From assembly GCA_039030395.1 (NCBI GenBank), contig JBCCEF010000014.1, positions 1 to 64,000 of the forward strand: DNA of 64,000 nt. The letters are read 5' to 3'. Below are positions 19,001-25,629 of this stretch, one piece after another. Each line of letters opens with the position of its first letter. Position 1 is the stretch's first letter. Source of the DNA: Acidobacteriota bacterium. Lineage in GTDB: Bacteria; Acidobacteriota; Thermoanaerobaculia; Multivoradales; JBCCEF01. Made by a program: the position numbers and the translations under genes. The notes under the pieces are model-generated. The model was given only the letters and a program-made list of their open reading frames with translations, did no database searches and was not told the DNA's origin.

Positions 19001-19738
19001 CCTCTCCTCCTTGGACAGCATCCGATCGAGATCGGTCTCAGCGAGATCGAGGCGTCGATTACACCGGTGGCGACCTACCGCCTGCACCGGGTCACGGGCA
19101 AGATACGCTCGCGCGAACTTCACAGCACTGCGGTTCGGAAGCGCTTCGCCACGAGGCTCTCGACGGTCGCGCTGGTGCTGCATCCCAATCCCTCGCCGGC
19201 TGCGCCATCGCTCAGGCAAGGCGAAGGGCGGCTCCTCGCCGCCTTGCTGCGTTTCATCATGCCCCTCATCTATCGCGATGTTCGGGAACATCTGGAGGTT
19301 GCCCTGCACGTTGAGCGCTCATCCGAATCGGAAGAACCCTGGAACGAACCCCTGAAGCCGAAAGACGGTATCTACCTGATGGATCTGCACCGGGCAGGCA
19401 ACGGAACAGCGCGCGCCATCTACCGCGAGGGACTGGACCTCCCCTTGCGCTTCTGCCGGCATTTCCTCGACCAGATCACCGACGTTCAGCGCCTTGTGCG
19501 GATCTTTGACCACTGGGGCGATCGAGACGAAATCCTGGCCGACAGCCAAGAGAACACCTCCCACGACACCCCCACTTCCCCCAACGAGTCCTCGGAACCG
19601 GAACCAGCCGCGGGAGGAGTCCCTTGGGATCAGGTGCGCGAGGGGCTCCTCACTTGGCTCGAGAGCCGCCTTCATTCTGAGCCGGTGCGACGTGAAGAAG
19701 ACCCAGAGCCTGCTCAGGACGAGGGGGAAGCCGCATGA
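16061..19738 (+). CDS. Polytopic membrane protein with SF2 helicase-like P-loop ATPase domain
   Basis: A 1225-residue protein. The first 310 residues hold five or six membrane segments, for example LWWILAYVAGCLTVSYAVAC, FFLAGLLCGLTYWL and LALMLALPCWLLIWW. A P-loop domain follows: APEGSGKTT at 436-444 fits the SF2 helicase motif I pattern AxxGxGKT, the strand LLVTHS resembles motif Ia, and VVDDVE at 542-547 is a Walker B-like motif II lacking the usual DExH/D. LWLCLGVDS may be motif III. No clear second RecA lobe was recognised in the last 600 residues. A nucleic-acid role is not implied, since the domain sits on a membrane protein in a cytoskeletal-type locus. The ATG at 16061 follows the previous stop by four bases. 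Confidence 0.75.
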   Translation: MTVLGPSLSQGIAWLAERNLWWILAYVAGCLTVSYAVACIVQRRLVRILRKRPTQNAPLGRMEAVFSIIAPLALLYFLLEGITSSLYRWLRRGRRQPTETSKRSDQEKPGPSASLPEASVRVATLGPTFFLAGLLCGLTYWLTWIARPVLARAFSLSPGHSLWEYLTLGQIVELGWLLPLSQRPHLALMLALPCWLLIWWTFGNLLRGVVLRSSLQRNLAGTDEATLPSWYRSFGVRRHVEPSNSYRSWAAWVVTFAILLLALAAFSLGREKAAVEPGALAVAAVLVLSWALHLRLRGFSTEPAASESTAESKDEPTPAGWLTVVRELDRRHGMEAPEPLGRRPQVALATDQPIHTSANLSPLLGEIISNLAPSDPSPTQPALTTMQWKVLNTLALNGFVHLDPPPQGDELTLRAGSPERTENRSGLDERHQIVLAPEGSGKTTLAILAAANHTLVHSRSTLLVTHSEAQAEETYQRLVASVESSTVRWNLRRRRVGRDFAKDLSRDIIPDVLVCNFRELVTRLLDNSDAFSPFLGNVGLIVVDDVESFTGSEEIHAQLAFRRLHRLFRQLSGVEQLGEENSPLWLCLGVDSMKETAAWAKSLCGIQAALRTFPSPSTLLDSDDETDTPREVAVANEQHLYSLQDCTTSSGRPLAKAELIAACEHHQVPWHYRPCGDGRRSRGVSALLLEKEPEFDCSSPADACVLLLDGRWSEVHRELRRLPQAGCRSGRREIALLVAIDPDEATACHTLIPNFAFEPAGEPEGMTSLGEELNTLPLPVVRPPSSPVVRSHLIADLLQHWIEVEDLLDTFESRVSGPLRLLSEQGMLRTEERSDVQSASKEYESKVYVRALVGSIATSDEDSREQEGEELPPFDKVRRTDLISSVAVAVRNRADHTLLQRVEADSVGLLYYPGRVFQNSKGRFVVIGRSGTPERPGGIEVEPALFDEVSSPRRHCHIVESSEVQAQIPRSFTYPLFPPEPLLLGQHPIEIGLSEIEASITPVATYRLHRVTGKIRSRELHSTAVRKRFATRLSTVALVLHPNPSPAAPSLRQGEGRLLAALLRFIMPLIYRDVREHLEVALHVERSSESEEPWNEPLKPKDGIYLMDLHRAGNGTARAIYREGLDLPLRFCRHFLDQITDVQRLVRIFDHWGDRDEILADSQENTSHDTPTSPNESSEPEPAAGGVPWDQVREGLLTWLESRLHSEPVRREEDPEPAQDEGEAA

Positions 19739-20814
19739 CGATTTTCTACCGCGTCATCGGCTTCGCCCTGGCGGGGCTTGCGACGATGACGATCTCCTGC
19801 CGCTACGGTCAGAATCTCGGGCACAACCGTGAACAGACCCTAGACCCGCGGAGCGCGTTTCCGGACTTCGTCGCCGCCACCGAGGAAAGACGCTCAGCGC
19901 CCTCTGCCGGCCGCTGGGCCATGGACCCCTGTCGCGAGGAGGACTCGCTGGACGATCGGCTCGCCCTAGGGCCGCACTTCTCTGCTGCCATGCCCCGCGA
20001 GGGAAGCTGGGACCGCGCCGAAGTTCAGCAAGGAACGCTGCTGGTGGGCTGGCAGGAAGGTTCGCTCCGCCCCACCTCCTTTGTCTACGCGGAGAGGATT
20101 CGGGCCGCAGCCCCAGGATTCGAGATGCAAGCCTTCCGCAAGCGGCTCGATACTCGCCTTCGAAGATTTTCCCTCGACCCAACGAAGCCAGGCCTCGCTA
20201 CTACCCTGGCGGACGACGAGACCCTGTCCCAGAAAACTGAGGCGTCGGTGGCCGAGAATCCTGAGACGGCAACTGTCGACGCCGAAAGCCCTGACGCCAC
20301 AGTCCAGAAGACTCCGCCGCAGGACCCACCGCAATCCTCCGAGGAAGAACCAAAGAGCATCGGGGGCACAAGCCATGCGCCTCGAGGCTTTGCCTCGGAG
20401 CGAGGATCCTTTAGCGGTTGGCGGTGGGTTGGACAGTGCCAACCAGGCCCCACCGACCGCGGTGAGCCTATGGACGAGCCTCCGCCGCCGCCACAAACCC
20501 AGCTGCCGCTCTTTCGCCTCGGCACCCTGCAGGGAACCTGGCAGCCCCGCCCGGTGGACGAACCCCTACCGGCGATGATGATCGTGGCCGTGGCCAATAC
20601 GCCCGACCACCCGGACTTTGGCCTTCACCTGGCAGTCGTCTGCGCGCAGAATCCCACCTGCGCACAGGGACCTCAACTCGCCCGGCTCCTCGGTTCCATC
20701 CGATTCCGCTCAGCGGATGAAGGGCTCACCCTGGATCCGAGTTCTCGATACCTCGAAGATCTTGCGCAGGAGGTCGGCCTCGATTTCACCGCGGCGAATC
20801 CTCTAGAAGGCTAG
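19735..20814 (+). CDS. Putative lipoprotein of the tubulin-like locus
   Basis: A 359-residue protein starting four bases inside the end of the ATPase gene (ATGA overlap). The N-terminus has a short hydrophobic stretch (VIGFALAGLATMTISC) with a plausible lipobox ending at Cys22, so it is probably lipid-anchored at the periplasmic side. A folded N-terminal part of about 150 residues, a low-complexity acidic and proline-rich linker (about 160-240) and a C-terminal part of about 100 residues follow. No known domain was recognised. Its place at the end of the operon suggests it is an envelope component of the same machine. Confidence 0.7.
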   Translation: MTIFYRVIGFALAGLATMTISCRYGQNLGHNREQTLDPRSAFPDFVAATEERRSAPSAGRWAMDPCREEDSLDDRLALGPHFSAAMPREGSWDRAEVQQGTLLVGWQEGSLRPTSFVYAERIRAAAPGFEMQAFRKRLDTRLRRFSLDPTKPGLATTLADDETLSQKTEASVAENPETATVDAESPDATVQKTPPQDPPQSSEEEPKSIGGTSHAPRGFASERGSFSGWRWVGQCQPGPTDRGEPMDEPPPPPQTQLPLFRLGTLQGTWQPRPVDEPLPAMMIVAVANTPDHPDFGLHLAVVCAQNPTCAQGPQLARLLGSIRFRSADEGLTLDPSSRYLEDLAQEVGLDFTAANPLEG

Positions 20815-20851
20815 TACGTCACGGCGGCCATCAGCCACCGGCTCGCTGAAG

Positions 20852-21694
20852 CTAACCACCGGAGAGCTGAAACTTTCGGGAGTATTCCTCAGGATCGAAC
20901 AATAGATTCTTGCCGACCCGCAGGGAATGCTCGATTCTTTCCTCCAGCTCCGCTCTCTGTAGATTTTGAGGCCGGCTACTGCGCGACGTATAGACGATCA
21001 CCACTCGCCGCTGAGGACTGGTCTGCTTTCGACTCAGTCGGCGGTTGCGGCAGTCCTCCGCCCGGTACTGTCCGAGATTGACCTGGTAGTAGTTGCGCGA
21101 CGCCCCATTCGAAGGAACTGTCCGCAGCCACTTCGCCAGCATCTCGGCTCGGGCACCGGCCAGGTCTTCCTGTGAATCGAGGGAACCCTCGCAGGAGGCC
21201 ATCCCGAAGGTCACGATGTCCCTGGACTTCTCGATCCGGGCTCGCAGTCCTCGGGTCTCCAAATACTCCAGAAAATTCACGACGTTGTCGACTGGATCGA
21301 CCACGCTATCGGCGTGTCCATATCGCCAACGATGCTCTTGGGTCAGGATCAAGGCTTCCAGAATCAAAGGCGAGCCATCCTCAGTATGAGTTGCAAACTC
21401 AATTACCTTGTGACCCTCACCCTCTTCCACACTTGCCCATTGCGATGCCGGCGCGGGAGGTTCCGGCACGATGGGGGGAGTCCTGTCGGAAACCAGACCT
21501 GGCTCCGGATCAGGAGGTAGTGCAACCGAAGGAGTGGCTTCCCTTTCGTTCGAAGGAGGTCGCCGGGCCAGAGCGTCTTCAGCCTTCCTGACCAGCTGAT
21601 GCTGGGTCAGCAAGCTGACGAACAAAGCGACCACCACACTCACCACACCACTCACAAAACCGTTCAGAATACTCAGTAAGAGATTTCCCCACAT
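20852..21694 (-). CDS. OmpA/MotB-like envelope protein
   Basis: A 280-residue protein with an N-terminal membrane helix (about 3-28, LLLSILNGFVSGVVSVVVAL), a proline-rich linker and a C-terminal domain (about 115-250) with OmpA-like features. These are a repeated beta-alpha pattern, a block DLAGARAEMLAKWL, and RRVVIVYTSR near the end, similar to the NRRV.. ending of OmpA/MotB domains. The single anchor plus OmpA-like domain resembles MotB-type peptidoglycan-binding proteins; the key Asp/Arg residues are only partly recognisable. The ATG at 21694 has GGGAGGGG close upstream; a GTG at 21706 is an alternative. The gene is convergent with the tubulin-like operon, 37 bases away, and OmpA-family genes are known companions of such operons. 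Confidence 0.65.
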   Translation of the reverse strand: MWGNLLLSILNGFVSGVVSVVVALFVSLLTQHQLVRKAEDALARRPPSNEREATPSVALPPDPEPGLVSDRTPPIVPEPPAPASQWASVEEGEGHKVIEFATHTEDGSPLILEALILTQEHRWRYGHADSVVDPVDNVVNFLEYLETRGLRARIEKSRDIVTFGMASCEGSLDSQEDLAGARAEMLAKWLRTVPSNGASRNYYQVNLGQYRAEDCRNRRLSRKQTSPQRRVVIVYTSRSSRPQNLQRAELEERIEHSLRVGKNLLFDPEEYSRKFQLSGG

Positions 21695-21802
21695 ACCCCC
21701 TCCCACCTACAGCCTGGACAGAACGCACTGCAACCCTTCATAGGACCGACCGAAATCGGATATCGCATCTTCCTCCGACGGCGACCGATCGAATCACCGA
21801 TC

Positions 21803-21838
21803 AGAGGACTCCTGACACAACGATGTCAGGAGACCTCT
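21803..21838. repeat. Long hairpin upstream of the VOC gene
   Basis: AGAGG-A-CTCCTGACA pairs with TGTCAGGAG-A-CCTCT around the loop CAACGA, giving 14 pairs broken by one A/A. There is no T-run on either side, so it is not a standard terminator. A second small hairpin GGCGACT-CGG-AGTCGCC follows at about 21854-21870. It lies between two divergent genes and could be regulatory or a nongenic repeat. Confidence 0.5.
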
Positions 21839-21909
21839 GTCATGGTGTCTACATGGCGACTCGGAGTCGCCTCTATCATCAAAAGCGAAATATCTTGGGA
21901 GATGCGTCC

Positions 21910-22266
21910 ATGAACCACTCGATCCAGTACACCGAACTCCACACCCCCGACACCGCGGCGGCGACGACGTTTTACACCGAGCTGTTCGGTTGGCAACCCA
22001 AGGTCAGCGAAACGCCGGTCGGACCGTACACGGAAATCTCGAACGGCGATGGGCCGATCGGCGGCATCTTCAGCCGCCCCGAGGGCGGCGAGCCGCACTG
22101 GTTGATCTACGTCAACACGGACGACGTGGAATCCTCCGTCGCCCACGCCCGGAAGCTCGGCGCCTCGATCCTGCAGGACAAGCAGGAGGTGCCTGAAATG
22201 GGCTGGTACGCCATTCTCGAAGATCCGCAGGGCGCGGTCTTCGCCCTCTGGCAGTCTAGGGAATAG
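21910..22266 (+). CDS. VOC (glyoxalase/bleomycin-resistance fold) family protein
   Basis: A 118-residue single-domain protein of the vicinal oxygen chelate superfamily. It begins SIQYTELHTPDTAAATTFYT, with the typical strand and FYTELFGW helix, and ends in the WYAILEDPQGAVFALWQ strand pair. Proteins of this type (often annotated as PF00903 or as hydroxylase-like VOC proteins) bind a metal and small organic substrates, but the substrate cannot be read from the sequence. The ATG at 21910 is preceded by GGGAG eight bases away; an upstream in-frame start would run through the hairpin region. The gene lies 29 bases before the WYL regulator gene, so the two may share a transcript. Confidence 0.85.
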   Translation: MNHSIQYTELHTPDTAAATTFYTELFGWQPKVSETPVGPYTEISNGDGPIGGIFSRPEGGEPHWLIYVNTDDVESSVAHARKLGASILQDKQEVPEMGWYAILEDPQGAVFALWQSRE

Positions 22267-22295
22267 TCCTGGCGATGAACCGGTAGCATCGAACG

Positions 22296-22979
22296 ATGCG
22301 CCGCGCCGACCGACTGTTTCGGATCATCCAGACCCTGCGGCGACGCCGGCGGCGGATCGCCACCGCTGCCGACCTCGCCGAGCGGTTGGAGGTCTCGGAA
22401 CGCACCATCTATCGCGATATCCGAGACCTGGCCGAGTCCGGTGTGCCGATCCGCGGCGAGGCCGGGGTGGGCTATGTGCTCGACCGCACCTACGACCTGC
22501 CGCCACTGATGTTCGATGAGGACGAGATCGAGGCTCTCGCCCTGGGTGCCCGTATGGTGCGTAGCTGGGGCGATCCGGCGCTGGCCTTTGCCGCCGAGAG
22601 CGCCCTGGCGAAGATCGATGACGTTCTGCCGAAGGCGCTGCGCGAACGCCTACAGAGTTCACCGCTCTTTGCCCTCAACTTCGGCCGCGACGATCCGGCG
22701 GACGAGCTCCTGGGCCGCCTGCGGGTGCTGATTCGGGATCGTTCGCGGGCAGTTCTCGACTACCGCGACGCCGAAGAGCAGGCGACCGAGCGGACGGTGC
22801 GACCGCTCGCCCTTTTCCATTGGGGACGGGTGTGGACCCTCGGCGCCTGGTGCGAGCTACGGCGGGACTTTCGCAGTTTTCGGGTGGACCGCATCGACCA
22901 GCTCGATGCAGGGACGCCCTTCGAGTTGGAGGAGGGCAAGTCCCTCGACGACCTCTTTCGCCACTACCGCGGGAGCTAG
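22296..22979 (+). CDS. YafY-like transcriptional regulator (HTH plus WYL domain)
   Basis: A 227-residue regulator. The N-terminal winged helix-turn-helix (about 4-60) contains TAADLAERLEVSERTIYRDI, the typical HTH_11/DeoR-type recognition helix, followed by GEAGVGYVL. The C-terminal part (about 135-220) is a WYL domain, recognisable by LDYRDAEEQATERTVRPLAL, the strand GRVWTLGAWCELRRDFRSFR and the ending DRIDQLD. WYL domains sense ligands, often nucleotides or nucleic acids. The target is unknown. It could control the preceding VOC gene, since paired genes of this kind are common. Confidence 0.9.
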   Translation: MRRADRLFRIIQTLRRRRRRIATAADLAERLEVSERTIYRDIRDLAESGVPIRGEAGVGYVLDRTYDLPPLMFDEDEIEALALGARMVRSWGDPALAFAAESALAKIDDVLPKALRERLQSSPLFALNFGRDDPADELLGRLRVLIRDRSRAVLDYRDAEEQATERTVRPLALFHWGRVWTLGAWCELRRDFRSFRVDRIDQLDAGTPFELEEGKSLDDLFRHYRGS

Positions 22980-23018
22980 GACCCACCGACCGGCGAGCCC
23001 CCTCTCTCCATCGCCGCC

Positions 23019-23221
23019 AGCAGGTTGCTGAAAAACTCTTCAGCAATCTGCTACCGAGCCCACAGGGCTTGGCAGTGCCGGAGGCGCCGTGGACGGGATG
23101 AGCCCGAAAGCACGGGTGTTTTCGGGTGAGGGGCGGACCGCGGGCGGGCGCCCAGCCCCCTGAAGAAAAATCTAGCAGGGCGCTGAAAGAATAGGCCGAA
23201 GGCCTTATTCAGCAACCTACT
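23019..23221. repeat. About 200-bp nongenic element with terminal inverted repeats
   Basis: The left end AGCAGGTTGCTGAA (23019-23032) and right end TTCAGCAACCTACT (23208-23221) are inverted copies matching at 13 of 14 positions. The left arm also folds on itself (TTGCTGAA at 23025-23032 with TTCAGCAA at 23039-23046), and the right arm forms a hairpin around GGCC-GAA-GGCC. The right end overlaps the stop codon of the next gene. A related block lies at 39639-39880. It could be a MITE-like or REP-derived element. Confidence 0.55.
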
Positions 23222-25424
23222 AGACGTTCGGCGGCACACACTCGCCCGGCGGTGAGAAAGCGCCGGTGTCAAAGCGGGGCTGGAAGGCCGTACCCTGCGG
23301 GTTCTCGTACTCCATCATCTCGCCGGTGGCGGTGTCCGTTACGCGAATCAACACCTCGACGTTGGTCAGGCCGGTGGAGAACACCCAGTAGCTGTAGAAG
23401 GGATCGAGATTGCAGGCATCGAGCACCTTGACCAGCAGCTCGACATTCTCCTGGTCGAAGAACCAGAAGTAGCCCGACTCCGGGGTCAGCTCGACGGCGC
23501 CGGCGAGGCCGGAATCTCCACTCAGGGTCTCCCAATCCGCCTCGACCGCGAAGCGACCGCCCTGCAAACACAACCGATTGGGGCTCGGGGTGCAATTGCC
23601 GCCCAGACCGCCCGGGCGGTCGAAGGACTGGAGGGCACCGCCGGCGACGAGCGAGATCGGCGCCTCGGCCGTCGCCCGCTCCGGCGCCGGCCGGGCATTC
23701 GTCGGCGGTGCGGCGTCGCAGGTGAGAAAAGCGCCGGTGTCCTGGATCGGCACGAAGGGAATACCGAAGGAGTTGCCGCCCAGCCAGGTCGTCCCGGTCC
23801 AAGTGTCGACTACCTGGATCTCGACCTCCACGTTGGTCAGGCCGGCGGCGAACACCCAATAGGCGGGCGTCGCTTCGGCGCAGGCGTCGAGTACCTTGAT
23901 CACCAGCTCGACGTTGTCCTCGGCGAAGAAGTAGAAGGTGCCGGTGTCGTCCGTCAAGGAATCGGCGAAGGCCAGGCCGAGAGCGTTGTCGCGCGGGTTT
24001 TCCCAGTTGGCCGTCACCTGGAAGCGACCATGGTTCAGGCACAGAGCGATGGCCGACGGTTCGCAGTTGAAGACCAGGAAGGAGGTGAGCGCGAAATCGA
24101 TATCCGGCACGTCGGTTCCCTCGGTGACAGAGACCGGCATCGCCTGATTGTTGTCGCAGAAATCGCCGTCGCAGTCCACTCCATCGAAGATCTGCTTGCC
24201 GTAGTTCGGCGCATCGGCGGTCACCACGTAGGTGCCCGTGGGCACGCCGTTCAGGGTGTAGGTTCCGTCGCCCAGGGTGGTCGCCTCAGAGATCAGCGTG
24301 TCGCCGAAGAGCAGCTCGACCCGGGCACCGGGAATGCCCGCGCCGGAGATCGAGTCCACCACCTGGCCGGTCACCGACCCGGCGGTCTCGAGGGCGATGG
24401 TCGGCACCGCAGTGGGCGTTTCGGGATTCACCAGAATGGCCGCACCGCTCAGCGGGTCGCAGGTTTCGAGGGCACAGCTCAAGTCGGAATAGACTTCCGA
24501 CAGGTAAGTCACCGCCGAGGTCAGAAGGTAGTAGTTGCCGGGTACCAGAGGGCCGGTTTCGAAGGTTCCCTCGGAGGTGGTCGTCGCCGTGTCGAGCCGG
24601 CGGCCGAGGTTGTCGAACACTTCCACTTGGGCGGCGCGCAAGGGTTCACCGGAGTCCTCGCCGATCACCATGCCGGTCAACGAGCCGGGCATGTCGAGGG
24701 CGAAGTCGATGCCCGGCGTGGTCTGACCAAAGATCACCGCGATGGGAGTGCCCAGAACGGGATCGCACAGCCCCACCGCCGGATTGGGGCACCACAGTGC
24801 ATCGTAGAGTTCCGCCAGGAAGTCACCGACCGTCGCCCGCATGAAGTAAGAGGCCTCGAAGAGGCGATCGAATTCGTAGGTGCCGTCGGCGGCGAGATCT
24901 CGCTCGGCGAGCAAGTTTCCCTGATCGTCGAAGATCTGGACGCTCGGCCCGGAGACCGGATCGGTGGTCGCCGCCGCGATCACCTGGCCGGAAATCTTGC
25001 CCGCCTCGCGCAACGTGAAATCGGCATCCGTCACCACCTCACCGTCCAACAGAGCGACGGCCTCTCCGTCGCTCGGATCGCAGGCCCGCGGGCTGTCCGA
25101 CGGATCGCCGCCGCCGTTCCAACAGAAGGCGCCGGCGAGGTCCTCGTCGGCGTACACCGCATCGAAGGTCACCGGAAAGAAGGTACCGGCGGTCAGCCCT
25201 GCGAAGCGGTAGACGCCGTTCTCATCGGTCTGGTCCGTGACAAACGTCGAGGCGTCCTCGTTCCACAGACGCACGGTGATGCTGGCGAGGTGGTCGCCGG
25301 ACAGGGCGTCGGTCACCGTGCCGCCGATGGCGCCGGTTCCCTGGCCAAAGGCACCGGTGGCGGAGCACAGAAAGTAAGCGAAGACAAGACCGAAGAGCGG
25401 CCGAATTCGCAGAGTGGATTTCAT
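23220..25424 (-). CDS. Secreted multidomain protein with carboxypeptidase-regulatory-like repeats
   Basis: A 734-residue exported protein. A signal peptide (about 1-26, ending GAFG) is followed by about five beta-sandwich modules of the carboxypeptidase regulatory-like or Cna-B type. Each shows a pattern like GAIGGTVTDALSGDHLASITV with a later DGTY or NGVY turn. The C-terminal third holds two copies of a domain of about 130 residues with LCLxxGRFxV, a later YFFAEDNVELVIKVLDAC and AGLTNVEVEI. The likely location is cell surface or secreted; adhesion or matrix binding is possible but unproven. The ATG at 25424 is preceded by AAGGGA. The adjacent upstream gene (25630-27858) is a paralog. Confidence 0.8.
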   Translation of the reverse strand: MKSTLRIRPLFGLVFAYFLCSATGAFGQGTGAIGGTVTDALSGDHLASITVRLWNEDASTFVTDQTDENGVYRFAGLTAGTFFPVTFDAVYADEDLAGAFCWNGGGDPSDSPRACDPSDGEAVALLDGEVVTDADFTLREAGKISGQVIAAATTDPVSGPSVQIFDDQGNLLAERDLAADGTYEFDRLFEASYFMRATVGDFLAELYDALWCPNPAVGLCDPVLGTPIAVIFGQTTPGIDFALDMPGSLTGMVIGEDSGEPLRAAQVEVFDNLGRRLDTATTTSEGTFETGPLVPGNYYLLTSAVTYLSEVYSDLSCALETCDPLSGAAILVNPETPTAVPTIALETAGSVTGQVVDSISGAGIPGARVELLFGDTLISEATTLGDGTYTLNGVPTGTYVVTADAPNYGKQIFDGVDCDGDFCDNNQAMPVSVTEGTDVPDIDFALTSFLVFNCEPSAIALCLNHGRFQVTANWENPRDNALGLAFADSLTDDTGTFYFFAEDNVELVIKVLDACAEATPAYWVFAAGLTNVEVEIQVVDTWTGTTWLGGNSFGIPFVPIQDTGAFLTCDAAPPTNARPAPERATAEAPISLVAGGALQSFDRPGGLGGNCTPSPNRLCLQGGRFAVEADWETLSGDSGLAGAVELTPESGYFWFFDQENVELLVKVLDACNLDPFYSYWVFSTGLTNVEVLIRVTDTATGEMMEYENPQGTAFQPRFDTGAFSPPGECVPPNV

Positions 25425-25629
25425 GAGGTGTTCCCTTTCGAAGAATGAACTCGAACGCAACGAGTTCACGAGGAGCCGCCGGTCCGATCGACCCTTCCCG
25501 ACCCATGCCAAAATGGCAATACGTCATAAGGCAAATAGATTCTAGAGGGCTCTCGGGAAAAGTCAACGGAGCGGCAAACAGAACACCTCGGAGGAGCCTG
25601 CGCCTCCGGTCATCCACTCGGACTCGGAC

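Noticed and set aside
24030-25448. A 472-residue plus-strand frame
   Set aside because: It is antisense to the secreted protein gene, without recognisable domains.
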